Positions 43,847 to 56,509 of a stretch of 64,000 bases of DNA are shown piece by piece. The notes beneath the pieces were generated by a model. It ran no database searches. It was not told the DNA's origin and worked only from the letters and a program-made list of their open reading frames with translations. The stretch comes from Fusarium oxysporum f. sp. lycopersici 4287 (taxonomy: Eukaryota; Ascomycota; Sordariomycetes; Hypocreales; Nectriaceae), in NCBI RefSeq assembly GCF_000149955.1, contig NC_030993.1:1521048-1585047 (forward strand), in the 5' to 3' direction. Position numbers and translations under genes: made by a program. Each line of letters starts with the position of its first letter. Position 1 is the stretch's first letter.

Positions 43847-46567
43847 ATGGCTCCGGGATCTTCTACCGGAGCCCAACCTGGGCCAGACAGCAGAAAGCGA
43901 AAGGCCGACACGCCTGCATCGAATGGCCGTAGGGAGAAGCGCTCCGTGGTTCATTCTGCACGCAGTATCCCTGCACAACCCGCCGAAGCTGCACTCAAAG
44001 ATGGCGAACTTGATCTCCAGGCTTTTGTGGCCGCCCACGAGTTCGAGATTCGCGCTCTTGAACAGAGCATGGCCACATCGAAAGCTGTTGCTAGCAGTCG
44101 TGCCTTTCAGAAGGTACCCAGAGGCTTACGCCGCCGCACGGCGAGTCACAACCCCAAACGGGTGCCTCGCCGACTGAGAAAACGTGCGCTTAAAGAAATG
44201 AAAGACGACAACACTCCGGTTGTCGAAGCTAGAAGGAGGAAACCTAGAACAACACGAGCGAAAATAAGATCCGAAACAGCACGAAAGTTGGGAATATTGG
44301 CAGCGAGGAAACGCAAGGCTAGCCTAGCGATGGCGAAGGCGAAGCAGGATGGAGATGTCAGTAAAGACAAAGCATTGGCTGTAATAGGAAGACCACCGAG
44401 ACCAAAACTTCGACGAAACGAGCTCAACGAGCCTCCAAAGCCAAAGTCCAAGTTCCGCAAGCGTCAACTGAACAAAACATGGTTACCAACACACTCATGG
44501 CATGCGAAAAGAGCACGTATGACTGATCCGTTGGAACCTTTATGGCGGTTCGCTATCCCATTGACACCAAACGAAAAGATATACCGACCTACACATCGAG
44601 CTCAGGGCGACAGAGGCGCAGTTGTATGGGAGATGAGCTACATGAGCACAATTGGGCTTTACGGCAAACACGCTGGCATAGAACGTGTGTTGAAGCGGAT
44701 AGGGGTTGTTCAGGATTCATGTTGGAACGACAAGGGAAAGAAGTGGAGGATCGGAACCCGCTCATGGACCGGTGTTCTGAGTCGGGAAATTCAAACCGGA
44801 CAGCAGAATCAAGTCGACCGAAAGATGATCGGACCATGTACTATCTTATGGAACCCCGAACCATCGGCACAAGAAGACAGCCAGGAGCTTAAGCAAGAAT
44901 CGAGACAGGTCTTCTTGAGGATCCACCCCTCAGCCTTCCTCGAGCTGTTTAACGAGTTACTATCTTTGATAAAGCAGGAAAACCCTAGGCTTTACATCGA
45001 AGATCTTCGATTTGAGATTGGAAGCCTAGACCTGACAGGACCGGGGTCTACAGAAGCTTTGCTAGGTATATTACGTACCTATCCCGTAAAGGACAAGACG
45101 AAAACAAATCACACTGAGATTTTTCAAGGGCTGGCCGCTTTAACAAATGCAGCCACTCTCCCTGCTGGCGCGGTGTTGGGGTTCTCGGTGCAGGATCCCC
45201 GTCTTCAATATCCTCCAAGGCGCCTGGAGGTTCCTGAAGACCCAGAGTCGCAACTCCAACTCCTCGAAAAGATAGCGTCGTGGTCGGCCGAGGAGAATTT
45301 AAACCCGTATGCCATTTTCGATCGCGACACTCGCCATGCCGCGTCCTGCTTCCCTTCACAGAAACAAATCGATAGACGAAGAGCAAAAAATGCCCCCGGA
45401 ACCTCCTTGAAACTTACAGCAGATGATCCCCCAATCCCGGTCATCCTTTTGGCTTCCCGCACGGATAGAGGCACACAGAAGCAAGGTACATGGACTCTGC
45501 TTGCCCCATGGAAGTGTATACAGCATCTCTGGTACTCTTTGGTGCATTATCCCCTCTCTTCAGGGGGTAACCCACGATTCGCAGGTTTGAACGAGATCCG
45601 CCAGGTCGCCTTCGAACGAGGCCAGACTTGGTTCCCAGGGGATTTTCCCGGAACCAAGGCTGGTGCTGCATGGGAGCTCGAGGAGCGTCGAAAAAGAAGA
45701 GCGGCTTGGGAGAAGCGACCGAAGAGCAAGAGAACCGCCTGGGAATCACTCGATCTGGGCGGTGGGAGGAAGGGCGAGATCGGCGATGGTTTCGCTAGCG
45801 ATTTTGAGCTATTGTTCAATGCAGGAGATTCACAAACTAGCGAAGAGAACAATACTGAGGGCGCGATGGACGTGAGCCAGGACGAAAATTCAGCTTCAAC
45901 ACAAGTACCGAAGCAACAAGAGCCACGCATTTACCAGCTGCGCCAAATCTCGAAAGATGTTTTTAACCAAGCCGTCACTTCTCCGTCTACCCCTTCAACA
46001 ATACCAATAAACGCTCTTCTTGGCGTCCGTATATCTCTAATTTCTAGGGGCGTTGTCACACCCTGTGCTCGCATCTACCGCCTCCCATCTCGTCCTACCA
46101 CAGATCCACAGTCCTCTGAAGCCGAAGTCCCTGCCACTATTCCTCCGGGTTCATTATCTACACCCTCCTCACTTCCATATGATCTCCGGTCCCAATGGCT
46201 TTCTCAGGCCCGGCCGTCTCTGTCTACAAAGAACAAAGCATGCAGAACCTCGACGCCCCGCGACTTGGAATCATTGAAACGTCAACTTGCCGCTGAACTC
46301 GTGTCTAAACCTGCGCCTTACCCCTTTACGCCGGCTAATAAATCCGACATGAACGGCCATCCCCTTGTTCCCAACGTCGAAGATCTCGTTGGCTTCGTCA
46401 CCACCGGATCATTTAGTCTAACCGAGGGTCACGGGATGGCCATTGGTTCAATCGCGATAGACAAGGTTTTAGACGATGTCAAGGAAAACGCAAAGGAAGG
46501 ACGATATTGTATAGTTAGAAACGCGGGCGAAAGCGTCGGGTGGCTTGCAAAATGGGAGGCTGTCTAA
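43847..46567 (+). CDS. POP1: RNase P/MRP protein subunit POP1
   Basis: A single-exon gene of 906 aa. Pop1 is the largest protein of RNase P (tRNA 5' processing) and RNase MRP (rRNA processing) and binds their RNA subunits. The N-terminal signature is RTASHNPKRVPRRLRKRAL (about residue 102). Further basic segments lie to residue ~230, ending LNKTWLPTHSWHAKRARMTD. The POPLD domain lies at ~530-620 (GTWTLLAPWKCIQHLWYSL, NEIRQVAFERGQTWFPGDFP). A C-terminal glycine-rich domain closes the protein (VTTGSFSLTEGHGMAIGSIA). The length fits fungal Pop1 (about 850-950 aa). The start is the first ATG in a good CGCCATGG context. Confidence 0.96.
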   Translation: MAPGSSTGAQPGPDSRKRKADTPASNGRREKRSVVHSARSIPAQPAEAALKDGELDLQAFVAAHEFEIRALEQSMATSKAVASSRAFQKVPRGLRRRTASHNPKRVPRRLRKRALKEMKDDNTPVVEARRRKPRTTRAKIRSETARKLGILAARKRKASLAMAKAKQDGDVSKDKALAVIGRPPRPKLRRNELNEPPKPKSKFRKRQLNKTWLPTHSWHAKRARMTDPLEPLWRFAIPLTPNEKIYRPTHRAQGDRGAVVWEMSYMSTIGLYGKHAGIERVLKRIGVVQDSCWNDKGKKWRIGTRSWTGVLSREIQTGQQNQVDRKMIGPCTILWNPEPSAQEDSQELKQESRQVFLRIHPSAFLELFNELLSLIKQENPRLYIEDLRFEIGSLDLTGPGSTEALLGILRTYPVKDKTKTNHTEIFQGLAALTNAATLPAGAVLGFSVQDPRLQYPPRRLEVPEDPESQLQLLEKIASWSAEENLNPYAIFDRDTRHAASCFPSQKQIDRRRAKNAPGTSLKLTADDPPIPVILLASRTDRGTQKQGTWTLLAPWKCIQHLWYSLVHYPLSSGGNPRFAGLNEIRQVAFERGQTWFPGDFPGTKAGAAWELEERRKRRAAWEKRPKSKRTAWESLDLGGGRKGEIGDGFASDFELLFNAGDSQTSEENNTEGAMDVSQDENSASTQVPKQQEPRIYQLRQISKDVFNQAVTSPSTPSTIPINALLGVRISLISRGVVTPCARIYRLPSRPTTDPQSSEAEVPATIPPGSLSTPSSLPYDLRSQWLSQARPSLSTKNKACRTSTPRDLESLKRQLAAELVSKPAPYPFTPANKSDMNGHPLVPNVEDLVGFVTTGSFSLTEGHGMAIGSIAIDKVLDDVKENAKEGRYCIVRNAGESVGWLAKWEAV

Positions 46568-46930
46568 GTATGTTACGATATAAACATCAACTGGCGTACT
46601 GACCCAGTATTTGTATTCTTCTTTTCGGATATCATGGAGTGTGGTTGGCGAGGCATGCATGCATTCATACCCATGCCTGAACCTGATATGTAGGCATCAA
46701 TATACCGGCCATGAGAATAATGACGCCAGGAGTTCTGAATTTATGGATGTTCAGTAAACAGGGAAGCAAAAGGCGCCATTGACATTCTTGCCGCGGGCAA
46801 AGCGCCTCGATGAGGGGTCACGCCCTTCAGCACTATGCAATATAACACTCTAGCCTCTTCCTCATCTCACTACTTTTAATTTCGAACACTTCGGTCTCAT
46901 TGCCACTATCACTCGTATAAAAGCAACCCA
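46568..46930. other. short intergenic region
   Basis: The 3' flank of POP1 and the promoter of the GFA-family gene, 363 bp. A TATAAAAG-type element lies at about 46916-46923, some 10 bp before the start codon, which makes the transcription start uncertain. No gene is seen. Confidence 0.45.
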
Positions 46931-47460
46931 ATGGCCTCAGAAGAATACCCTACAAGCGTCTCTGGCGGATGTCTCTGTGGCTCAGTTCGTTACACGCTGA
47001 CATTTCCATCTGGCCATGACTGGAAGAGAAGCGTACATCTCACTTCCGTTTCTCAGATCTCACTGTACTAACCATCACTTGACAGTGTTCAACCTGCCAA
47101 TGCTCCCAGTGCCGTAAGAATGGCGGCTCTCTCATTGCATGGCTTCATTCAGTCCCTGCTTCCAGCGTAGAGTTCACCTCTCAGACGACGCTATCGCGAT
47201 ACCACGCCTCACCGGAAGCAGCACGGGGCTTCTGTTCCAATTGCGGCAGCTGGCTCTTCTGGCGCAATGAAAAGTCGGAAAAGATTAGCATGTCTGTTGG
47301 AACGTTCGACAAAGACGGCCTGAAAACCTGGGGCCGGCAGTTATCCTATTCGGAGGTCCATCTTTGGTCTGAGGATGCGATCGAGGGTATCACGGATCAT
47401 TTGCCTGGAGAGAAATGGAAGTATGATGATCAAGGAGAAGGGGCTGAGAGGATAGCATGA
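46931..47460 (+). CDS. GFA/CENP-V-type zinc protein
   Basis: Exons are 46931-47032 and 47086-47460, giving 158 aa. The GFA fold is named after glutathione-dependent formaldehyde-activating enzyme. Its zinc ligands are seen as GGCLCGSVRY, CSTCQCSQCRKNGG and FCSNCGSWLFWR. Members are often annotated as S-(hydroxymethyl)glutathione synthase, but most fungal copies have no tested substrate. The intron (53 nt) has a TACTAAC branch and ACAG acceptor, and joins KRS to CSTC without frame change. The end (GERIA after GAERIA-type sequence) is not conserved in my memory of the family. Likely cytosolic. Confidence 0.85.
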
Positions 47461-47724
47461 GTGGCACCATAAGCACGGTGTTTTCTCTATATGATTATAT
47501 TCTTCATCGTGTGTTTGCTTTGGAATAGTATAGCCAGAAATGGTACCAGGAGTCGTACTGGTAGTGGCAGTGGTATCGTCGAGTATTCCTTTGAAAATGG
47601 CTCTTTTCCAACGCCCGGTCAACAGCATAACCACTGTTTCTGACAGTAACTGTGCCATAGATCCCGTGGAAACGCCGCATATAAACAAAATCTAAACCGA
47701 AAGGCCCAATAATCCAAACCCTTT

Positions 47725-48799
47725 TTAGTCCTCTTCACTAATCTCACTTTCATCCCCATCGGGGCTTTCTTGTTGGCTGTTCTCCAGGTTTTCGAACGCG
47801 TCCTCGAGTTCTTTGGCGAGGTCGACTTCTGGTCCTTCCTCCCCTTCCTCTTCCCCGTCTACATCCATAGGATCGGGCCCAGTCTCATATTGACTACGGT
47901 TGTTGACAGGGCTGGGCAGCTTGAACTCAAAGTCTGGATCATCATCATCCTCACCGTCGGCATCATCACCTTCAGACTCGCGCTGATCCATGAATTCATC
48001 AAAGCGGCGAACAGACGGGAAAGCAGGCGAGAAGTCAGTCCTACGCGCTGTGTTGGTGTCGGCGCCAGGATACTCGACAAGAAGGCCACCATCGTCATCA
48101 TCCTCGTCCTCGTCCTCTTCTTCAGGGGCTGGTGTACGCTTCTTGGGTTCCGCAGGTTTTGATTGTTCGTTAGATTGAGGTACTGGTAGTGAGAGCTCGA
48201 TATTCTTGGGGGCCTGCTTCTTCTCGGGCTTGCGCTTGACATCTCTCTTCTGTGTGGTGGATTTGGCGCGTGCTTTGGCATTGGATTTGTCGGAGGCACT
48301 CTTTTCAGCTTTTATGTTTGTTTTTGATGCGCCGTTTGATGCGCTGTCGATGTGAGGATATTGTCGACGGAGACTGTCAGCATCGGCGTTACCAGGCAGT
48401 CGGGTGACGTTCATGTTGAAAGTAGAGTCGACAAGATCGAGGATAAAGGCCTCGCGGCTGGGGTCGAAGTAAAGAACATATTGACCACTATCTTTATTTC
48501 TTGTCCCTGTGAAAGCATACTTTGCGTCGTTGTCGGTATATGTGAGGTCGTAGGATGCCGTCTTTCCGGGGATAGAGGGTTTTATGCGAGCTAAGTTGGG
48601 GGCTGAGTCTGACGAGAGTGTCGGCTTGTGATTGTCTTGGAGTATGTAAGTATCATGGCACATCAAGCTTTGGGGTTAAGGAAAACTTACACTTGATACC
48701 GGTGAAGATCTCGTTGGATGTCTTGCCTAAGAGAGCATCGCCGAGGATGACGGGATAGTTGCCCGTCTTTGTCGGATCGATCAGGCCAGCCGCTGCCAT
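47725..48799 (-). CDS. EAF-type Pol II elongation factor
   Basis: Exons are 48691-48799 and 47725-48635, giving 339 aa. EAF proteins bind ELL and raise RNA polymerase II elongation; fission yeast has an Ell1/Eaf1 pair. The N-terminal EAF domain spans ~1-130: GNYPVILGDALLGKTSNEI, ARIKPSIPGKTASYDLTY and YVLYFDPSREAFILDLVDST. Residues ~140-190 are basic and disordered. The rest is very acidic, with D/E runs, and ends SEISEED. The start ATG sits directly before a conserved fold segment, and the 55-nt intron restores KYNHKP. In fungi the acidic tail acts as transactivation part; that is inferred here. Confidence 0.9.
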
Positions 48800-51700
48800 A
48801 GTATGATGCGCGACAGGGCGTGGGGTAGCAAGTCACGAGAAATTGAGGGTATAATACTGGTGTTGAAGGTGAAGAGTATGGTAATATGATATATTTTTCC
48901 TGAAGGATATCCAAAATGTTATTGTCTCGAGTTGTTCAAGGTTCAAGTTGACGCGCGGGTTGAGGAAAGGGAAGTCCGGAGGAGGGTCTGGAGTCTAGAA
49001 CCCGAGAAGATGGGGCCGAGTGGACGGGTTCAAAGTGGGGAGACGCCAGCAGGGGAGGACTAGGTGTGATTAAGAGGAGCAAGTGGAATGATGTTCGTAT
49101 TTCAACGTCAGGTAATAAATAAACCAAAGGCGATAAAACTACGATAGGTACTGTCTATAATATCCAGCAATCTCAAAGGTGAAACAGCAAATCACGAAGG
49201 CAAAGGCGAATATTTCATGCTTTTAGGTCATTGAATCATTTGTTTTGCACTTGGATGCTTTGATCAGGGTTGTCACGAGCTGGCTTCCATTAATAGACTC
49301 ACTGTTGTAGCCTGATGAGGCAGTGAACCAGCTTAAACAAAGGAACTCACCAAAGTTCCAATTCAGAGTAATAGGGAACAAAGCACTTCCAATTTCATTT
49401 TCAAATCTCATGTGATAAGCCTTACCAATAAGCATGTTGATAAGCATATCCTGTTTTACTAAATCCTAGGTTATGCGAGTTGCCAAACTCCGTGCCTCCA
49501 ATGAATGACCTTGAAACCTTAGCAACTGATTCTTAGTAGTTATGTGTCTCATGGTAGGGCGTATTTCGTGACACATTTCACAAATAACCTCAGTGTCGCC
49601 GATGCATAAGGTAGTCTCTGTTCCAAAATTCGCGCTGGACACAACAGTAGAGCATTAGTTTTGGGATAGTGACTCTGCTGAGTTGAATTTGACTGCCTCT
49701 TGGCTATCGCAACTTACGGCCTACTCAAGATCCGTAGCCTGCTTTCTGTCTTATCCACACCCTAGGGCTCTCTCAAGCCATCATCAACAGCCATCTAACT
49801 CTGTCACTACTGTAGTATTTAATTTTCCGGTACTTTAGATTCGCGCTGTCCATAATAAAGGACTTCTGCACCTTTCAAAAAAGTTTATGGAAGTCATATA
49901 TATCACTTGAAATGGTATGCTTACATCTAATAAGCGTTCTTTGATGAGTTAAAAGGGGTGTTATGACTAGCAAACGTGCCAGAGGCAGTTTTTCCGTACT
50001 TGTGAGAACATGGAATATAGCATTGGATGCTTTATCCTTAAACTTACAAAAACTAGGTGTCTTGCGGATATCCAATTTATATACATCCTGCTCATCATCT
50101 ATTGTCTAAAGCAGAACGTTTTGAAGGTAAAAAAAACGGATCACTAGTAGACTGTACTGGGTTCACTAAGTACGGAATGTTTCTAGTATGTTCGACGCCT
50201 GAGAGAGGCCTGGTGTGAAGGGTACCTCATTACAAGATCAGTATACCACCAGAATGTGTCCAAGGACCACGAGAGCTATAGAATAAACTTGAAGACATCT
50301 CAAACATCAGTTTTGTTCTCACAGCATATTATACCAGGGTGCGATCAAAATAGCTGTGGGTGGCCATGTTCTTACCGTGGTATTTCGTCTTCTTCATGAT
50401 ATCAGAGAAAAATACAGAAACATCATAAGGATGATACCGAAATGTCTTGATAATCAAGCCAGCTGCCTCTGTGAAATATCAAAGTCTGTAGAGAGCAGTT
50501 AAACTCCGGTGGATAGCCATCCAGCGTGGTTCGACTACAGGGACAAGAGAGTACTCGCGGCAGACTCTTGCAACATTTGAGCTATGAATAGATCTATCCC
50601 TCTTCCTCTAAGTGATGTAAGGGAACAGCCTTAAAGCCTGCAGCCAGTCATATAGATTGGTCACAGGACTTTTGATTCCAAACTACCTGAACCTCAAGGT
50701 GTCAAAATATTGAAGACCTTGAACCGGGGAAGGGGGGCAAGAATCCCTATTCAAGGAGCATACTGAACTCATCCCAAACTTATCAGAGTTATTATGCCTC
50801 AGCATTACAGTCTCAAGATTTCTTCTAGACACTAGCCGAGTACTGAATCATTCGGCTACCTAATGTTTACAGTCAAACTTTGGAGTCGGACATAGCTCCG
50901 GATTACCACTCAAAATAGATATGTGATGGACAAGGAAATAACCTCTGGTTTTATTGGGGGCCGGCTATTTTATTTATATATAAACCCTTCAAGTTCTAGT
51001 GACAATGTTTGACTCCACTGGCCTTGCCACTGATAGATTGTACGGATCTTGGGTAGTTAAGCATCCAATTGTGTAAAATCAGAGTCAAGGCAATAGGGTG
51101 ACGCCGTCTTGCCTGGGAAATGCCCGAGGCTTTGCAAATTGGAATAGACTGTCAGAATCTGGACAAGAAACTGAATAGTCAGAGCTCCAGTATTTACACA
51201 AAGCTATTTGGCAAACATCCACGACTCAGCCGTGAACAGTATCAAGGATCAGGGTTCATATGGCTGTTTTGGCTAAACGATTCAGTTTTGACAGATCTTT
51301 GGCGTGTGGGAACATCCCAACTGCTTTGGTTTTGAAGTTCATGCATGTTCCAGATCGTAATCTCACAACTTGTGGCTGATCTGAGAACTCATATTCGATA
51401 AAGGTCGGCGAAGTTCATAGGCCTCTATCAATTCTGTGTTCTTTATGCAAGGTGGCAGAGACATGTCGGCACACCGACATTCGGCATTTCTTTGTTCCCG
51501 TCCCTTACTTGCGTCTGAGTCTTCCATACTTACTCTTCTTCTCAAGACGCATTGGCTATAAGCTATTGCGTGGAGTTGCATATATGAAACCACATTAGAG
51601 TAGTAAACTACTAAAGCCGACACCGGTCATGCTGGCAAACATCGAGATCCCTCTCTAGCTTATGATTTCTGATCTGCCCTGTCTGCCTCAATGGTGCATT

Positions 51701-54700
51701 GCTGAGACCCATGTGCTAGTGACCGGCTGACACGAACAGATAACAGACTTCCAACATCCGTTGGTGATGAGTCAAGACATCGATCAATAATAGTGCACGT
51801 CCTCATGTACCAGCTGCTTGGAACTGGCGTTGATCATAATGTCGGCATCGAGCCTTAGACACGGAAATGCAGATGCATGGAGTTTTGAGATTAGAAACAA
51901 TCAGAATACCGTGTTCTCTTTTGAACAAATATGTATTGCTGAGCACCCAAGTGTCTTATGCGCTATAACAAGGGGGTTAATAAGAAGTCAGCTGTCGGCG
52001 ATGGGCTTCGGGAATCGTCGATCCGACGTCGATCACTCATGCAGCCCGCTTTTGTTCAAGGACAAGCGACCTGTAGGGATATAATAACAGAACAACGAGT
52101 CTAGATTTCCATACAGTCAAAAGACGGCGAACTCATAGCGCTTCGTTTCAAACGCGATGCTGAGTGGCCGCGAAAGGTTCTGAGGCCTGCGTAATTAGAA
52201 CGAAGGTGGCATTTCTTGTCTTGAACCTACACATGCCTATTCGTTGGTTTTGTATGAAGCTTGGCAATAAATCGGATCCGCCGAACGTTACAAAATACTA
52301 CACGTTGACACTAGAGAGTTCAGCTAAACCAGACCCAATTTCTGGATGGTTACTTCGGCTTTTCTCCTTGGTCTCGTCTCATCCTCACTTGTAGTCCTGG
52401 CAACGTGATTGGAAAGCGAACGTGTTTAGGCTCAACCTCTCCCGCTAAGTTTATGACTCGAACAGCTCGACCATGGCACAAAGTTCAAACTGGTAAGCCA
52501 TTGACTAACGATAGCAGTTTTTAGTTCCCGTGAGCTTGTTCTGGGGGGGGGGGGACTCAAGAGCGTAGCTCCCGCCAATTGACTTGGAGTGTTTACCTTC
52601 AAATGGTGTCTGTTGGTAGAGTGGCCGCAGCTACTGGGGGCTAGATAAGCTAACCATTACAGTAATTGATCGGCCGATGCCTCGGCCGGGCGGAAGGTTT
52701 GAAGGCTGAAGCTTTGTTGAAACGAAACTCAAATGGGATGCTTGCAGAGTCTATACGGCGACATGAATGCTTTGATGGTATGGGTCGAGGTGACGAGTTT
52801 CCGATGTTTGATACAGGGTCCCGTTGAATGGTTGACAAAAGAGCACCTGTGCTAATTAGTCCTCTCGCATGCCTATTATGCACGTCATCTGCAGCCATCA
52901 CTAGTCCGGGCAGAATGGCTGAGAGAGAATTTGCGATACAGGCGTCTGAACTTTGAGTTGAAGAGTATTGGCACAAGTTACATTATCCTCTACTGAGCGC
53001 GAGGATTGCTCGAAGACAACACTGACAGCCTCTGATGAAAGTTCCAGACACCCATACGCATTCTCGTGTCGGTTTACCCATCTGCCACCTCCCTTACTGT
53101 CCCAGTCTCAGACCTCACTTATACGATACGACAGCTGAACAACAACAAACTGCGGCACGCCCTCACCGGACAACAAGAGCTGAAAACGGCCCCGATCTCA
53201 TCCAAAAGTTTGCCGAAACAGCAAGATTGAACCCTTGCGTAAAGGCTATCTACTCTTTGAGGTTATCGCCCCGAGACATGCGGGTGATCTACCGTCAAGG
53301 GATATCAAGATCTACGTTTGTCACAAACATTTCACATTCTCATCTGACACAACTTCAGCCATTGATCGAAAATCCCGAGATTTGTCATATTGCGGCTGCA
53401 TCTACACCTGCATGATGTTCACCGCTGCCTCCTCTACGGCTCATAAACAGAAGATTGGATGACTTTTTGACATCACCCGAAGCGTCGTGGTAGTACGGAA
53501 CCGAGGTCGCCCAGACCAGACAGATGGACGGTTGGGAAATGAACATGCGACGATCGTTGGAAAAAGCATTTACAAGCCACATTGAATTGCGGCGGTTGCC
53601 GTGAAGCAACTCGTCTGAGCTTGGCATTGAAATTGATAATTCGCTCGCAGATACGGATACCACAGCTAATATTCGACTATCCCGCGTTTCGGGGAGTAAA
53701 CTGCGGAGTGATTTAATGGTTAAGGTGGGTCAAACTTCGCGTCGTACGTTATGTACACCGGAGGCTCCCTAGCTCAATAATGGCGAAAGGATAGCCATAG
53801 TGTCGTGTCAGAGGTCATCGTGAGGGAAATATCGAGTCAGGATGCCAAGTGCTTGCCTGCTTTGGCATGTCGCAACTCACAGCTTGTCTGAATAAGCGAC
53901 TCGATTGGAGTCCGCGAAAAGAGTTTATTATAGTAGGGATCTACATATCGGCAATCCAACGGTGTCTTTGAATGTGGAATAGCTGAACGCCGTGGTATCA
54001 AATGACTTGTGCCAAAGGTAAAACGATCGACAAGAGCAGTTTAGATGTACAATTAAGCAATTGGCGTTGGAAGTCTCTACGTCATGGTAGGCGAGCCGAT
54101 CAAGGCATTCCTAGCTTGGAACTGGAAGAGTTTGGAGATACGAATGCTACTGTACGTAAGGTATGTACTGACTCTTGTTCGGCAGATGCAATTGTGGTCT
54201 GTTGCTTAAGAAGAACACTCTGGTATCGTAGATTGCCGGTCCTCGAGCCAGAAGAGGGAGAAGAAAAAAAAAAGAATGGACTCCAGCCAAAGAAACAATA
54301 TGCATATCAACTAATAAACACCAACAGGAGGGGAATATGTAGGAAAGGCGCCTCAATAAACTAAACAGAGAAAATACGTAGTGGGCTTCTTGGCGATGGA
54401 GCCGTCCCGGCCGAGTGCCCCCAATCATCTCATTCGGCAGCCCCCCTGTTCAGCCTGTGGCGTCTGAGGTCGCCTGACTGCCGGGAGAACAGGAACAGAA
54501 AGGAACGGCTATAATTTGCAACGTGCAGATGAATGCCTGGGTCGACCTATGAATTCGAATCAGCTGCAATTGTCCCATCCCTTCGGCTTTCCATTGACCA
54601 TCTACCCAAGGTGCTTCCCTACAAGCTGTACGTGTAATTGAATCATCACCTTTCCAATACTGCCAGGGGTGATTCACTGTCCTCCCTACATTGTTTACCG

Positions 54701-56509
54701 CTCTATTCTCCATTTCTCAGGCCTGCTCTGTGTCTCCATTCCCACTTATACACATTCTTCTCGGGACCCCCTTTTTCTCCAGTCATCAAAATGTATGTAG
54801 GAGTCTCCCTGAAGCTTGACTCCACTGTGTGTCAGAGTCCTCGCAAGAAAGACTCGACTTCGAATGGATCATTGATGATGTGATGATGCGAATGGCAGGC
54901 AAGGAGAGTCCAGGACCCTGGTCCCTCCCCTCGAACCCCCTGTATTGTATTTTGTCTTGCCGCCCTTGTCAGCCCGAACCCTGGCATTAGAGGGACCCGC
55001 CCTGTGATCGTGAGCTGATTTGACTGATGTGGCTGGATATTTGCTTCTTTGCTTGGGTCAGCTTGGCTGTGAGTGTGACGGATGCTGATTATCGACTGTT
55101 GGTGGACATTTTGTATTACCTCAACCGCTCCCGATCACGAAGAATGGAGGGTATAAGCCGAGTCAACGGTGTAGATAACAGCCGGCTTTGTATCATATCC
55201 GAAGTACGATAGAAGGGCAGAATTACTGCATTTTATATCAGTTTAAGAGAGGCTGAGGTAAACAGTGTAATCCATATAGGTAAAGTAGGTAGGCAAGTTG
55301 GTCCGTACATTGTTATCCATGCTGATAGGTCCCTTGACGCATGAGAATTAGTTTATTCGCGGCTTTTGATGTCTTATTTCCTCATTAGCAGCACTCATCA
55401 TCAACTAACCCTGCTTGTTTCTTTGCTTTGCTTTGTTTTGCTTTGCCTTACCTTGGCTTGCCTGCTCGGCCTTGTATCTTGGATGCCCACTCTGTTCTTG
55501 TCTCTGATCTGCTCTACCTTACGCATTGCGGTTTGGCCTGAACCTTTGATATCTCTTTTCGGAACAGATATCCCTCCAAAGTGGAGGTTCCCCCGACCTC
55601 GAAGTCCCCTCCCGCTCCCACCTGTGACTTTATTAAAGTATTATTAAGGATCATATCCCGGCCTCTTTCTTCTTCTCTCGGTCTCTTTAGATGTCTCTCG
55701 ACCTTGTCCTTTCGTTTGAAGCTTGCCTGACAAAACCTGCACTCTCCCGACGACTCCATTTTCGATCCCATCTTGTCCTTGGCCACCTATCCTGGCCTTG
55801 TTCGTGATTGTCTCCGGCTCACCTTTGCGCCCACCAGCATCTTGCACTTTTATATTCGAGTACGGATTCATTATTCCCATAATTAATCGTCCTCTTCTTT
55901 TAGTGCTTTCTTTGACGATTTTCCTTTTCATCTCTTTGTATTCTTACGTGGGGACTCATCGTGGCGCATTCTCACCTTCATCGCCGTCACTCGTATCTCT
56001 CCAATCGAAATTGACCTTCAACGTTCCAGACGGCAACAATTCTCCCTCTTGGGCACTGGTATTCAGTCGAATGCGCGCGCAAGATTTGCATGCTCCAAGA
56101 CTTGACTCAGATCCAAGAGAGTTGTCAGATATTGTCAATTCCCCAGAACCGAACCCAACAAAACCCAACGCAACGCAGCCTTGTTAGTTGGCAGCCGGAT
56201 CTCCCTGGCGTTCCATCATCATCGAATCGTCAATCCAGACGGAGCCACCCAATCCCAGAAGACTTCGCCAGCATCACCCCACGCCCACGCCCTCCAAAAA
56301 GTTCAACCACACGACAACCTCACTAGGTAATCTTGGTTGCTTTTTCCTCACCTCACTCACTCCTACTTGGCCATCAAACGTTTTCCTCCAGGACCTCGTC
56401 TCTTCTCTCAATGATGCACTGAGAAAGCGATACCCTTGGACTCGACTCGAACTGAACCTCACCGCCACATTTTCATCTCCCCTGGCTAAAGAGTCGCCGT
56501 TCCCGGACC
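48800..56509. other. 7.7-kb gene-poor stretch
   Basis: No frame here shows a domain, a credible splice chain or even composition over more than ~120 codons. I see no intact transposase, reverse transcriptase or terminal repeats, although old degraded copies would be hard to see by eye. A run of 12 G lies at 52543-52554, and a TTTGC-rich tract at about 55430-55460. From about 55360 to 56509 the DNA is C/T-rich with several ATGs and looks like a long leader with upstream ORFs for the RBR gene. Non-coding RNA genes cannot be excluded. Confidence 0.45.
52543..52554. repeat. G12 homopolymer
   Basis: Twelve G in a row in non-coding DNA. Such runs are prone to length errors in sequencing and to slippage. 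It is recorded as a landmark. Confidence 0.9.

Noticed and set aside
48955..48980. B-box-like GGTTCAAGT as a tRNA sign
   Set aside because: No matching A box or cloverleaf arms around it. Other GGTTCGA-like sites were checked with the same result.
52650..52976. 108-codon minus frame as a gene
   Set aside because: No recognisable motif or splice support; its length is expected by chance in a 7.7-kb region.
48800..55300. Transposon island
   Set aside because: No coding remnant of reverse transcriptase, integrase or transposase and no terminal repeats seen by eye; a repeat search would be needed.
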